DNA from: Oscillatoria sp. SIO1A7
Lineage (GTDB): Bacteria > Cyanobacteriota > Cyanobacteriia > Cyanobacteriales > Laspinemataceae
Assembly (NCBI GenBank): GCA_010672965.1
Contig: JAAHFN010000005.1
Coordinates: 354,796-418,795, forward strand
DNA: 64,000 nucleotides
Reading direction: 5' to 3'
The notes under the pieces were generated by a model. That model was given only the letters and a program-made list of their open reading frames with translations. It ran no database searches and had not been told where the DNA came from. The first letter of the stretch is position 1; each line of letters begins with the position of its first letter. Both the position numbers and the translations under genes were made by a program. Below, piece after piece: positions 25,376 to 34,274 of this stretch.

Positions 25376-27043
25376 ATGAGTCAGATCCGTTCTTACTACG
25401 AAATCCTGGAACTCGAACCCGGTGCTTCAGATGCAGAAATCAAGCAAGCTTATCGCAAGCTCGCCAAGATTTGGCACCCAGATCTTTTTCCCAACGACCC
25501 CGAACAGAAACAAAAAGCCGAGACGAAATTTAAGGAAATTAGCGAAGCTTACACATATCTCAAACAAAATAAAGATGGAGCTGGGGTCTTTCGCGATGGG
25601 GTTCCAGCTTATAGCGTTAAGAAAAGAAACGCCGAAGACCTCTACTATCGAGGATGCGAAAATGCCAAGCAAGGTAATTATAAAGAAGCGATCGACGATT
25701 TTACCAAAGCAATTCGCCTCGACCCCGATTATGTAGAAGCTTACAAATATAGAGGTTCTGTTTGCGAGAGACTCGGCTATAATCATCGAGCCAAGTCCGA
25801 TTTTGCTAAGGCCATAGAAATAGAACTAAAAAAATCTCCTCCAGAGCCAGCTAAGAAAACGCCAGAATCCAAACGACAATCCAAACCAGAATCCAAACGA
25901 CAATCCAAACCAGAATCCAAACGACAATCCAAACCAGAATCTAAACGACAATCTAAACCAGAATCCAAACAACAATCCAAACCAGAATCAAGGCCAGACT
26001 CAACACCAGAATCGCGGAGGGAATCAAGGCCAGAGAAAAGCTCCGGTTCTACTAAAGATTTAAATAGAGAACCAAGTAAAGCATCGAAAGCAGCGCCGAA
26101 CAAAACATCAACCAAGCCATCTTGGCAATGCGATCGCACCCTGAAAGAACATACAGATAGCGTCAGTGCTTTGGCCATTGGTTTGGGGGGACGAATTCTG
26201 GCCAGCGGCAGCTTTGATAAGACAGTCAAACTATGGAATCTGCAAAGCAAAAAAATAATTCATACTTTAACCAGTCATGGCGATCGCGTTTGTTGTGTTG
26301 CGATTAGTCCTGACGGCAAGCTAGTAGCTAGCGGGAGCGGAGATTCGACTATTAAAATTTGGCATTTGCAAACCGGAAAGCTAATAGAGACTTTGGGCGG
26401 TTGGTTTTCGGGACATTCAGGCGTTGTCTCTGCGATCGCTTTTACTCCCGACAGCAAAACGATCGTCAGCAGCAGTGCAGATAGCACGATTAAGGCTTGG
26501 GATTTGAATATAAAAAAAGAAATTTATACCATAGCAACTAATCCGGCCAAAATTTGGGCGATCGCCATGAGTCCCGATGGCGAAACTTTTGCGACGGGAG
26601 GTTTAGAAAAGCTGCTGCGCATTCGACAGAGCGACAACGGCAAACTGCTGCGATCGCTCCCTAAAAATGCAGCCTTAGTCACCAACAATGCTGCCTCTGT
26701 TTTATCCCTGACCATAAGTCCCGATGGAAATATTTTAGCTAGCAGCAGTTTTCAAGGTATCAAGCTGTGGAACATTAAGACTGGTCAAGAAATAAATAGC
26801 CTTCGGGGGCATTCTCGCGAAGTTACTGCGATCGCTTTTAGCCCCGATGGCAAAATTATCGCTAGCGGCAGTGCGGACAAAAGGATTAAGCTGTGGGACA
26901 TTAAAACTGGTCAAGAAATTTGCACCTTGAACTATTTTGACCTACATCGCGACTCCGTGACATCTCTGTGCTTTAGCCCGAATGGCAAAACTTTAGTAAG
27001 TAGCGATCGCGGCGGTTCTATTAAAATTTGGAGCTTTCGCTAA
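25376..27043 (+). CDS. DnaJ-domain / TPR / WD40-repeat protein
   Basis: 555 residues. J domain at 6-65 with intact HPD (34-36), which stimulates the ATPase of Hsp70. Then two TPR-like repeats (about 90-150, [31 protein letters not shown]). Next is a highly charged linker with tandem KRQSKPES units (about 160-235), and a WD40 propeller of about seven blades (245-555, [21 protein letters not shown] type). TPR and WD40 parts likely bind clients or partners, so this may be a targeting co-chaperone. The linker repeats are 24 bp at DNA level. The combination of these three modules is known in cyanobacteria but its substrate is not. Monocistronic. Confidence 0.92.
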   Translation: MSQIRSYYEILELEPGASDAEIKQAYRKLAKIWHPDLFPNDPEQKQKAETKFKEISEAYTYLKQNKDGAGVFRDGVPAYSVKKRNAEDLYYRGCENAKQGNYKEAIDDFTKAIRLDPDYVEAYKYRGSVCERLGYNHRAKSDFAKAIEIELKKSPPEPAKKTPESKRQSKPESKRQSKPESKRQSKPESKRQSKPESKQQSKPESRPDSTPESRRESRPEKSSGSTKDLNREPSKASKAAPNKTSTKPSWQCDRTLKEHTDSVSALAIGLGGRILASGSFDKTVKLWNLQSKKIIHTLTSHGDRVCCVAISPDGKLVASGSGDSTIKIWHLQTGKLIETLGGWFSGHSGVVSAIAFTPDSKTIVSSSADSTIKAWDLNIKKEIYTIATNPAKIWAIAMSPDGETFATGGLEKLLRIRQSDNGKLLRSLPKNAALVTNNAASVLSLTISPDGNILASSSFQGIKLWNIKTGQEINSLRGHSREVTAIAFSPDGKIIASGSADKRIKLWDIKTGQEICTLNYFDLHRDSVTSLCFSPNGKTLVSSDRGGSIKIWSFR

Positions 27044-27118
27044 AGTTTCCCCGAGAAGACTAAAGAAACCCGGTTTTTTGGACAATACCCTCGCCATTTT
27101 CCCGGGTGTTAATAAGGT

Positions 27119-27315
27119 GTAGGGGCGACAGCATTCCTTAGATAACTCAGGACTTACGCAAACTGTCCATATAAGCGTATTTGTAGGGGCAATCCCCCCG
27201 TGGTTGCCCCGTTCGCGAAGCGTCTCCGCAAGGAGAATCGCTCTTTGTCGTTGCGTAAGTCCTGATAACTTTTGCTCTCTTCGCAAAAACTTATTGTGTT
27301 GGAATGCTTCGCCCT
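27119..27315. repeat. Family A palindrome, copy 7, interrupted by a nested element
   Basis: Arms GTAGGGGCGACAGCATTCC and GGAATGCTTCGCCC, split by a 117-bp insertion at 27148-27264. The uninterrupted sister copy lies 15 bp downstream. Confidence 0.9.
27148..27264. mobile_element. Nested MITE-like element (CAGGACTTACGCAA ends), with 6-bp target duplication
   Basis: Perfect 14-bp inverted ends CAGGACTTACGCAA / TTGCGTAAGTCCTG. ATAACT flanks both sides (27142-27147, 27265-27270). The neighbouring copy at 27330 has a single ATAACT at the same place, giving the empty site. The boundary could be shifted by one base, in which case the duplication would be TAAC. Confidence 0.92.
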
Positions 27316-27329
27316 GGGTTGCATATGGG

Positions 27330-27413
27330 GTGTAGGGGCGACAGCATTCCTTAGATAACTTTTGCTCTTTTCGCAAAAACTTATTGTGTTGGAATGCTTC
27401 GCCCTGGGTTGTC
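27330..27413. repeat. Family A palindrome, copy 8 (uninterrupted sister of copy 7)
   Basis: Almost identical to copy 7 without its insert, including the trailing GCCCTGGGTTG. The two probably arose by tandem duplication. Confidence 0.9.
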
Positions 27414-27559
27414 TCGGGGATGCATAGGCGTCTGGGGTCCGCGCATACCAAGATAATAAGTTTATCATAAGAGTAAATATTGTCGCTCGGGATGCTCTCG
27501 CTTTTACATCCCCTACATCCCCCTACCAGGTAGTTTTTCAGATAGGCGTTGGTATTGTT

Positions 27560-27683
27560 GGAAAAACCGGGTTTCTGGCCCATAGTTAGATAGAAAGCAA
27601 AGAAACCCGGTTTTTTGCAAGACTAAAGAAACCAGGTTTTTTGGAAAAACCGGTTTCTGGCCCATAGTTAAGTAGAAAGCAAA
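27560..27683. repeat. AAACCCGG hairpins and direct repeats upstream of the chemoreceptor gene
   Basis: Two direct repeats of GAAAAACCGGGTTTCTGGCC followed by CATAGTTAGATAGAAAGCAAA (27569 and 27647), with AGAAACCCGGTTTTTT arms between them. Several alternative hairpins are possible. Confidence 0.75.
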
Positions 27684-27687
27684 AATT

Positions 27688-29046
27688 ATGAAGACCACTG
27701 CTCAGTTAGTAGTTGCCGCCGTAGCGATATTTGCCTCCTCTGCGATTAATGTGATTTCAGTCTATTCTCTCCTCGACAGACTGACCGATGATGCCAGAGT
27801 AGTCAATCATGCCGGTATAGTCAGGGGTGCAACTCAGAGACTGGTAAAGCTGGAACTTGGGGGAGAACAAGGCTCGGATCTTATCGAGAAGTTAGATTTG
27901 CTTGTCAATAGCCTAATTAACGGAAATGAAGATTTAGGCTTGCCTCCTGCAACAGATCCAGAATTTTTGGCCAAAATGCAGGATGTTGAGGCAGCATGGC
28001 AAAAGCTAAAGCAAACCATTAAGGCGAATAGAGTAAAGGAAAACGACACAGAAAGGCTAATCCGGGAAAGCGAAAAATATTTCGAGCTTACCAATGAGGC
28101 AGTCTTCGCCGCTGAAGATTTTTCTAAAAAAGAGGTCAAAACTCTACAGGCTATTTCGCTGATACTTTTTGGCTTCAATACGATGGTGCTGCTCGGGATT
28201 GGCTGGCTGATTCGCTCAATCCAGTTAAAACTGAAAAAAACTGTCAGCGCGATCGCCATTTCTTCCACAGAGATTGCTGCTGTAATTGCCCAGCAAGAGG
28301 CTCTAGCCAGCAAACAGGCTCTTACCGTTCGCGAAACCACTACTACAATGGAGGAGCTGAGGGGCTTTTCCCAGCAATCGGTAGAATATGCAACAACCGT
28401 TGCGGAAGGGGCATCTCAGGTTAGGAACTTATCCCAAGATGGAACGAACGCGGTAGAGCAAACTTTATTCGATATGGCCAAACTGCAAGCCAAGGTGATA
28501 GAGATGCAAAAACCAATTATGCATTTAAGCGAGCAAACAAGTCAAATTAGTCGCATCTCCGGTTTGGTCGGCAATTTAGCAAACCAAACCAATATGCTAG
28601 CCCTCAATGCTGCCGTTGAAGCGAATAGAGCCAAGGAACATGGCAAAGGTTTCGCCGTAGTAGCCAGCGAGATTCGCCAGCTTGCCGATCGCAGCAAAAA
28701 ATCAGCCGAAAAAATTAAAGATTTGGTCGCCGATATCCAAGGCGCAATTAATTCCACAGTATTAGTAACCGATGAAAGCACTAAAACTGTAAGCTCTGGA
28801 GTGGAAACCACTCAAGGGATGATAGCAGCATTTCAAGAAGTTGCCGGTGCCATTGAAGAACTATTTGCCAGCAGCGAGCAAATTTCTCTGAGTGCCAACC
28901 AACAAGCCACTGCAATTCAACAAGCGATCGATGCCATGAGCGACCTGAATCGCGCAGCTCAGGAAACCGCAGGCGGTATTCGCCAAACCAAAAGCGGTAT
29001 GGAAGATTTAACCCAAATTGCGATCGGTCTGGATGATATGGTTTAG
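27688..29046 (+). CDS. Methyl-accepting chemotaxis protein with PilJ-like sensor
   Basis: 452 residues. An N-terminal membrane helix (about 3-28) is followed by a short extracytoplasmic region with VVNHAGIVRGATQRLVKLEL, matching the PilJ/NarX-type helical sensor fold. A second helix (about 150-172) leads directly to the signalling domain. This contains the conserved hairpin tip (NQTNMLALNAAVEANRAKEHGKGFAVVASEIRQLADRS). No HAMP domain is evident. In cyanobacteria such receptors usually feed type IV pilus motility (Pix/Hmp/Pil clusters), but no che gene lies nearby. Ends with a terminator-like hairpin shared with sodX on the other strand. Confidence 0.9.
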   Translation: MKTTAQLVVAAVAIFASSAINVISVYSLLDRLTDDARVVNHAGIVRGATQRLVKLELGGEQGSDLIEKLDLLVNSLINGNEDLGLPPATDPEFLAKMQDVEAAWQKLKQTIKANRVKENDTERLIRESEKYFELTNEAVFAAEDFSKKEVKTLQAISLILFGFNTMVLLGIGWLIRSIQLKLKKTVSAIAISSTEIAAVIAQQEALASKQALTVRETTTTMEELRGFSQQSVEYATTVAEGASQVRNLSQDGTNAVEQTLFDMAKLQAKVIEMQKPIMHLSEQTSQISRISGLVGNLANQTNMLALNAAVEANRAKEHGKGFAVVASEIRQLADRSKKSAEKIKDLVADIQGAINSTVLVTDESTKTVSSGVETTQGMIAAFQEVAGAIEELFASSEQISLSANQQATAIQQAIDAMSDLNRAAQETAGGIRQTKSGMEDLTQIAIGLDDMV

Positions 29047-29048
29047 GG

Positions 29049-29210
29049 AGTTTTGAGTTTTGAGTTTTGAGTTTTGAGTTTTGAGTTTTGAATGTTGAAT
29101 GTTGAACTTTGAGTTTTGAGTTTTGAGTTTTGAGTTTTAAGTTTTGAGTTTTAAGTTTTGAGTTTTAAGTTTTGAGTTTTGAATGTTGAATTTTGAGTTT
29201 TGAGTTTTGG
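29049..29210. repeat. Heptanucleotide array (GAGTTTT)
   Basis: About twenty 7-bp units with variants (AAGTTTT, GAATGTT). Confidence 0.93.
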
Positions 29211-29307
29211 GTGGCCAGGAGCGAAAGGCGATCGCAGGAATTACCCAAATAGCAGAGATAGCCATAGATAGAGCAATCCTCTCGTAGGATACGATAAGAA
29301 CCGGAGC

Positions 29308-29341
29308 AAGAAACCCGGCGTGCGTATTGCCGGGTTTCTTA
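29308..29341. terminator. Bidirectional terminator-like hairpin between chemoreceptor and sodX genes
   Basis: AAGAAACCCGGC / GCCGGGTTTCTT arms with a 10-nt loop between converging genes. Its A-tail/T-tail suits termination from both sides. Confidence 0.65.
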
Positions 29342-29381
29342 GATATCGCGAATTATAAAGAAATTGCTATATGGCGTGACG

Positions 29382-29783
29382 TTACGGGAATCGACTGGTG
29401 ACGCGACCCACAATAAGATGTGGTTCCACCCAACCAAAGTCCCAACTATCGGTACTTTGGGAACGGTTATCGCCCTGTACGAAGCAAGCGCCACTGTGGT
29501 GAACTGAAAGCACTCGCTTTACCAAATTCATATTTGGCTGCTTGGGTAACTTAACAACAACCACATCACCAATAGCAGGAGCGGAATGCCGATATGACGA
29601 CAGATCCGCTAGTATTTCATCTCCGGGTTTCAGGGAAGGTAACATAGAGACCCCAACAACCTGAAAACGCTGTCGCTGCCTGAATAACCAAAGGACAATA
29701 TCCCAGAAGGTGCTATCGGGGATTGGGGTTAATGCTAAATCGAGATCGGAGTTATAATTAGCTGGCTTTGTACCAAGGCACAT
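29382..29783 (-). CDS. sodX: Ni-superoxide dismutase maturation protease (S26 family)
   Basis: 133 residues from the ATG at 29783, which overlaps the end of sodN by 26 bp. The S26 signal-peptidase core shows the catalytic Ser in FQVVGVSMLPSLKPGD and candidate general-base Lys in NLVKRVLSV, plus GDNRSQSTDSWDFGWV, typical of box E. This subfamily removes the N-terminal extension of Ni-SOD so that the mature His1 can bind nickel. The frame extends upstream to 29834 inside sodN, so the start is not certain. Overlap with sodN indicates translational coupling. Confidence 0.9.
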   Translation of the reverse strand: MCLGTKPANYNSDLDLALTPIPDSTFWDIVLWLFRQRQRFQVVGVSMLPSLKPGDEILADLSSYRHSAPAIGDVVVVKLPKQPNMNLVKRVLSVHHSGACFVQGDNRSQSTDSWDFGWVEPHLIVGRVTSRFP

Positions 29784-30240
29784 CAGTCCTACCTTTGGTA
29801 GCCCAGAAGATTTCCTGGATCTCTTTAATAGCATCCATCAACTCAGTTGCATGTTCTAGGCTAACCTCAACTTTGCAAGCCGAGCAAAGCTTAGCAACCT
29901 TCCAGAATTTAGTATGCAAATCTGGATACTGTTCTAAATGTACGGGCTTAAAATAATCTGTCCACAAAGTCAGGAGTTCTTGCTTGGTGAGGTGTGCCTG
30001 TTCTTCCTTGATTTTAATATAGCGGCTGATTGTATTTCCATAAGCTGCCTTCGCCTTTGCATCGTCGGCTGCTGGAAGTTCCAAAGCTAGGATTTTCTTG
30101 GTCATCGACAATACGGCTTCAGCAGCAATCCGAGCTGATGCTGGATCGTAAACTCCACAAGGCCCGTCACAATGAGCATGGACGACTGGAGCGGGAAACC
30201 AAGTCTTAATTTTGGTGGCAATCAACTTGAGTACAGACAT
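29758..30240 (-). CDS. sodN: Nickel-dependent superoxide dismutase
   Basis: 160 residues. Converts superoxide to oxygen and hydrogen peroxide in the cytoplasm. The nickel hook HCDGPCGVYDP begins at His23: His1, Cys2 and Cys6 of the mature protein are the nickel ligands and follow a 22-residue prosequence (cleavage after VVHA). The rest is the four-helix bundle (ARIAAEAVLSMTKKI...) with normal length. Followed by overlapping sodX. Ni-SOD is common in marine and filamentous cyanobacteria and replaces iron enzymes when nickel is available. Confidence 0.97.
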   Translation of the reverse strand: MSVLKLIATKIKTWFPAPVVHAHCDGPCGVYDPASARIAAEAVLSMTKKILALELPAADDAKAKAAYGNTISRYIKIKEEQAHLTKQELLTLWTDYFKPVHLEQYPDLHTKFWKVAKLCSACKVEVSLEHATELMDAIKEIQEIFWATKGRTDVPWYKAS

Positions 30241-30421
30241 AATGACTCCTTTGAAGCACGAACCTGTCTATAGTAACACCGCAGGCAGCATGGAGCGGAT
30301 ATAGTGCAAAAAAAATACAACTTGCACGGAGCGATCCAGATATAAGTCTATACTTAGCGTTTGAAGCACAGTGCTACCCCTACAAATAGAGTTTGTGCTA
30401 GTTTGTGCGCTTCTCCCTCGT

Positions 30422-30886
30422 CTAATTGCCAATTAGATTAAATTCTTGACAAGCGGGTAAAAAATTGCTGTTTTCGTGACTGGAGCGACTGAGCTTGATC
30501 AGGGCAAATCGCTGGAGGGGGGTGAGGTTCGCCCATTGGTCGGGTCCGATCGCAGCCTCAAACTCTCGGGCCTTTTCGCTAACTTCCACCGGCACGGCAG
30601 AGGCATCCATCCAGGGGGGATTTTCTTCTACAGGTAGCTCCTTTGCTGGAGTATTGCTGTATTGGAGAACCAGTTGCTGCAGCTCTTCTCGGTAAGCGCG
30701 GATTTCCGTCGGGGTCGCGCAAGAGCGATCTACTAAGATCTGGCGCACCTGTTGGGGAAATTTGTTCCAATGGGATAATGCCAGTTTCACCCCGCAAGTG
30801 TCGAGCTTGAAGCGTACCAGCATGGGGATACAGCGCAGGGATTCTATAAAGTCCGCTTCAAATTGAAAAAACTGAGTCATAGCCAT
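30422..30886 (-). CDS. Nitrate-reductase-associated protein family
   Basis: 154 residues. FQFEADFIESLRCIPMLVRFKLDTCGVKLALSHWNKF matches the conserved core of the small cyanobacterial family annotated as nitrate reductase associated protein. Its biochemical role is not established; it often lies near nitrate assimilation genes, none of which are in this window. The second Met (30880) is an alternative start. Standard length. Confidence 0.8.
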   Translation of the reverse strand: MAMTQFFQFEADFIESLRCIPMLVRFKLDTCGVKLALSHWNKFPQQVRQILVDRSCATPTEIRAYREELQQLVLQYSNTPAKELPVEENPPWMDASAVPVEVSEKAREFEAAIGPDQWANLTPLQRFALIKLSRSSHENSNFLPACQEFNLIGN

Positions 30887-30917
30887 TTTGAGTATAAATA
30901 CTATATCTTAGCTGTTT

Positions 30918-31006
30918 CAGGACTTACGCATAGACACTATTTGTAGCGTGCCGCACCGCGCACCAGAACCTATATAGAGTTCGAGCCGACAAGTTGCGCA
31001 AGTCCT
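30918..31006. repeat. Degenerate CAGGACTTACGC-ended element
   Basis: CAGGACTTACGCATA at the left and TTGCGCAAGTCCTA at the right, about 89 bp, core starting GTAGCGTGCCGC. Same end sequence as the nested element at 27148. The remaining gap up to 31333 holds no gene I can support. Confidence 0.7.
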
Positions 31007-31333
31007 ATGTTTGCGATCGCCTCTCAATATCTAGTTAATTATTAAACCTAATGACACTATATCTAGAGTTTAATTTGGCATTGCGGTGCTTGAGTTACCA
31101 CAAATACTTGCCCATTGCCGTTTTGTTTGTCTGGGGGACAGGCAAACATATTGGATTAAACCCCAGAATCCCGAGCCGCTATTTGTCGCGCTTAAGTCGT
31201 GTCAAGATATAATACCTGCGATCGCGATTTTTGTTTTCTCCCCAATAGCCCATTCTGATTGCCCCCCCTTCGAGCCAGATCTTGTCCTTCGGCCATTTTG
31301 TAGCGAATACGGTTATTCATACCCAGTTCGATT

Positions 31334-31714
31334 ATGCCTACCAGCCTAGATAAACTTCAGCCGGCTTCCCCCAAGGAAGTAGGTCTTTACAAGCCTTACT
31401 ACGCAGGCAATAGACAAGCTTTGTTGCCTAGAGCGATTAGCCTCTATCGCCAAGGAAATTTGGAAGGCGAGCGTAAAATTGAAGGTGGCGACAACGTTCC
31501 CTTTGTAGCCAGTTGGCATGTTTCATCCCTGCCAGCAGATCAAACCCGTTGCCGAGTGCAGTTCAATGGCAACGCAGACCTAACTTATGAAATTACCATG
31601 ACGAATGTGGATTTTATCCATTTTTTAATCGAAATGCTTGCTTATCACAAGCGTCATAATCTAGTGGATTTCCCGAAGGGATTTTACCGCAAACTTTTGC
31701 GGCTAGATGATTAA
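31334..31714 (+). CDS. ebsA: EbsA-like type IV pilus biogenesis protein
   Basis: 126 residues. The sequence LDKLQPASPKEVGLYKPYYAGNRQALLPRAISLYRQGNLEGERKIEGG matches, from memory, EbsA of Synechococcus elongatus, a cyanobacterial protein that forms a complex with Hfq and PilB for pilus assembly and secretion-dependent biofilm control. No membrane segment. It lies 138 bp upstream of the phosphotransacetylase-like gene on the same strand. Family assignment is fairly sure; the pathway is family knowledge. Confidence 0.8.
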   Translation: MPTSLDKLQPASPKEVGLYKPYYAGNRQALLPRAISLYRQGNLEGERKIEGGDNVPFVASWHVSSLPADQTRCRVQFNGNADLTYEITMTNVDFIHFLIEMLAYHKRHNLVDFPKGFYRKLLRLDD

Positions 31715-31852
31715 AATGAGAACGGGGAAATAGGAAATATCAAGTTGGTAGGAGGGAGCTTATCTTGCTTCCCAAACCCTCGGCGACTCGATATATATCT
31801 CGTCCCTGGCAATCCTTTATTGACAAGACAAGCGCAAAAATGGGGGAAATGC

Positions 31853-32962
31853 GTGCTAAAATCAGCGGAGCAAAAGCGACCTGTAAGGTCTAAATATATA
31901 CTGGTTGGTTCAACAGAGCCTTATAGCGGCAAGTCAGCCACAATCTTGATAATGGCTCGGCAACTCCAGAAGAAAGGACTGGATATTGCTTATGGGAAAC
32001 CTCTGGGAACCTTTTTTAGCGACTCGTCAAACACTGAAGTTGATGAGGACGTTGAATTTTTGTCGGAAACCTTGAATTTGCAGCCGGATCGTTTGGGAGC
32101 AACCTTGGCATTTTTAGAACCGGAAGCTCTGGAAAAACGGATGCGAGGCGAAGATGCCATAGATTACCCTCGCTCTTTTCTGGAATCTCTGGAAGGGGTT
32201 GGTGGCGATGTCCTTCTTGTGGAAGGACCAGGAGATATGGAGGAGGGGTCTCTCCTTGGCTTGTCTTTGCCGGAAATGGCTAAACTGACTGACGCTTCAG
32301 TTTTGTTAGTGTCTCGTTTCCAATCCCTGCTGGGGGTGGATGTATTGTTGTCGGCTAAGGAACGGTTGGGCGATCGCCTGATGGGAGTTTTGCTCAACGA
32401 TATCGATCCAGAAGAGATGACCGTAGCACAAGAAACAATACGACCTTTTCTAGAGGCGCGGGGAATTCCGGTATTGGCCATGCTGCCTAGGAGTGCCCTG
32501 CTTCGCAGCGTGAGCGTAGCGGAACTGGCCAAACGCTTAAATGCTGAAGTTCTCTGCGGAGCGGATAAATTGGAATTAATGGTCGAGAGCCTCAAAATCG
32601 GGGCAATGAATGTTAATTCGGCCTTGAAGTATTTATCTGCTGGGGAAAACATGGCAGTGGTTACCGGCGGCGATCGCACGGAAATTCAACTAGCGGCCTT
32701 AGAGACTTCTACCCAATGCTTGATCCTTACCGGACACCTGCCTCCGTCTCCCCAGATTCTCGAACGGGCCGAGGAAGCGGAAGTGCCAGTTTTGTTGGTA
32801 GATCTCGATACCCTATCCACTGTAGAAATCATCGAGCGCGCCTTGGGCCAAGTTCGCCTCCACGAACCGATCAAAGTCAACTATATGGGACAACTGATGG
32901 AGGAGCATTTTGCCCTCGACCGCTTGCTAGCTGCGATCGGTTTAGAACCAGTGCTGGCGTAA
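31853..32962 (+). CDS. BioD-like / phosphotransacetylase N-terminal (DRTGG) domain protein
   Basis: 369 residues from the GTG at 31853. A P-loop (GSTEPYSGKSATIL) starts a dethiobiotin-synthetase-like domain (about 18-230). The C-terminal part (about 240-355) resembles the DRTGG domain (LSAGENMAVVTGGDRTEIQLAAL). This two-domain protein is equivalent to the N-terminal region of long phosphotransacetylases but lacks the catalytic acetyltransferase domain. The role in cyanobacteria is unknown; regulation by nucleotide binding is likely. The frame extends to 31745 with unlikely sequence. Probably co-transcribed with ebsA. Confidence 0.85.
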   Translation: MLKSAEQKRPVRSKYILVGSTEPYSGKSATILIMARQLQKKGLDIAYGKPLGTFFSDSSNTEVDEDVEFLSETLNLQPDRLGATLAFLEPEALEKRMRGEDAIDYPRSFLESLEGVGGDVLLVEGPGDMEEGSLLGLSLPEMAKLTDASVLLVSRFQSLLGVDVLLSAKERLGDRLMGVLLNDIDPEEMTVAQETIRPFLEARGIPVLAMLPRSALLRSVSVAELAKRLNAEVLCGADKLELMVESLKIGAMNVNSALKYLSAGENMAVVTGGDRTEIQLAALETSTQCLILTGHLPPSPQILERAEEAEVPVLLVDLDTLSTVEIIERALGQVRLHEPIKVNYMGQLMEEHFALDRLLAAIGLEPVLA

Positions 32963-33081
32963 CGCCCTAAATCCAGCTAATAGCGCTTGGCGTTTGGCTT
33001 CTAGCTTGGGGTTCTCAAAGGCGCAAGTACATCAACGCCATCAATACAGATAAGGATAATTCTGGGAAAGAAAGTACCTTT

Positions 33082-33174
33082 TCCCCTCCTGGGAGGGGCT
33101 GGGGGTGGGTTTTTCTCTATCGGAGTACCCACCCCCAACCCCCTCAACCCACCCACACCGCCCGCAGGAGGGGA
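33082..33174. repeat. Family J palindrome (CCCCTCCTGGGAGGGG...), intergenic copy
   Basis: CCCCTCCTGGGAGGGGCTGG at the left with complementary ACCCACCCCCAACCCCCT and CCGCAGGAGGGG at the right. Related sequence is found inside two coding genes at 55.6 and 57.7 kb. The rest of the gap 32963-33455 contains no recognisable gene. Confidence 0.8.
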
Positions 33175-33455
33175 AGGGGGCATTGCGAGAGCGATCGCGC
33201 CTTGGGTACTTTTATTACCCAGAAGTCCCCTAAGTATAAGAGTAGTCCCTACTTTATGCTTATCTGTAAAAATTTTCGGCCATGATATCGCCTATTAGAC
33301 CCAAACAGGCAGTTGGGGGACAGAAAGCTGAGGGACTCTGGGCAGCAGGGGGCAGGGTAAGCAACCGCACCAAACACAGACAGCTTATAGGGAATAGCCT
33401 TCTGCCCAAAGTTTGCTAAAATAGCCTGGTTGTTCTAGTCAGATGGATAGCGTCT

Positions 33456-33956
33456 TTGACTCAATCCCTAGAAATCAAAACAGATACGCTGGCACAAGAA
33501 CTCGCGGCGATCGCACAAACTAGCTCTAAGCGGATTGCGATATTGGGGTCGCGCCACGTTCCTATTACTCACCAGAAGCTGATCGAGATGATGGCTTATG
33601 CCCTGGTGCTATCGGGCAATCAGATCATCACCTCTGGCGCTACCGGTACTAATTCAGCAGTTATTAAAGGAGCGATGCGGGCAGATGCCAATATGCTAAC
33701 AGTGATTTTGCCCCAAAGTCTCGATCGCCAACCCCGCGAGTCCCGCGACCAGCTCGAACAGGTTATGCACTTGGTGGAAAATACTGCCAACGACCATTTG
33801 TCTTTAGCAGAAGCTAGCACTCTGTGCAATCGAGAGATTATATCCCGCTGTCAGCAACTTATATGCTTTGCTTTTCACGATAGTCATACCCTTATGCAAA
33901 CCTGTAGGGAAGCGGAAGAGCAAAACCGGCTGGTAACTTTATTCTATTTCGATTAA
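33456..33956 (+). CDS. DprA/LOG-like Rossmann-fold protein
   Basis: 166 residues from a TTG start. RIAILGSRHVPITHQKLIEMMAYAL..GNQIITSGATGTNSAVIKGA has the form of the DprA/SMF and LOG Rossmann fold (phosphate-binding GSR and SGATGTN loops). It lacks the flanking SAM and winged-helix domains of full DprA, so a role in DNA uptake is doubtful. Cyanobacterial members are often annotated as DNA recombination-mediator protein A. A hairpin with GCCCGC arms follows at 34145. Confidence 0.7.
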   Translation: MTQSLEIKTDTLAQELAAIAQTSSKRIAILGSRHVPITHQKLIEMMAYALVLSGNQIITSGATGTNSAVIKGAMRADANMLTVILPQSLDRQPRESRDQLEQVMHLVENTANDHLSLAEASTLCNREIISRCQQLICFAFHDSHTLMQTCREAEEQNRLVTLFYFD

Positions 33957-34142
33957 TGGCTCTGCCACAAAGATTCATTTCGCTCTTTGTAGCTCTATGG
34001 AGCTGGGCAAAATGACTCGGGCTATTATTACCGTTCGCTAGGGCTCCGAGCTTAGGTGCCCTATAATTTGCGAATTTATAATTGCTCTTCAAAAAGTAAT
34101 TACCAATTAGATCGAATAGATTGCGCTAACTCCAAGATCCCC

Positions 34143-34162
34143 GAGCCCGCACAGGCGGGCTT
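34143..34162 (+). terminator. GAGCCCGC-ACAG-GCGGGCTT hairpin
   Basis: Compact GC-rich stem with tetraloop followed by TTCATTATTT, 190 bp after the DprA-like gene and before the Uma2 gene. Confidence 0.6.
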
Positions 34163-34274
34163 CATTATTTGTAGGCTTACTCTTTTTGCATAGACCCGAG
34201 CGGCCCGAGCCGGCAAAAGGAACTCCTGCCAGAAAAGTTAAAATCGAAAAACAGGCGATCGGAGGTTTATATTT

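Noticed and set aside
31086..31349. 87-codon frame upstream of ebsA
   Set aside because: No ribosome binding site or recognisable sequence, and it overlaps the ebsA start; probably chance.
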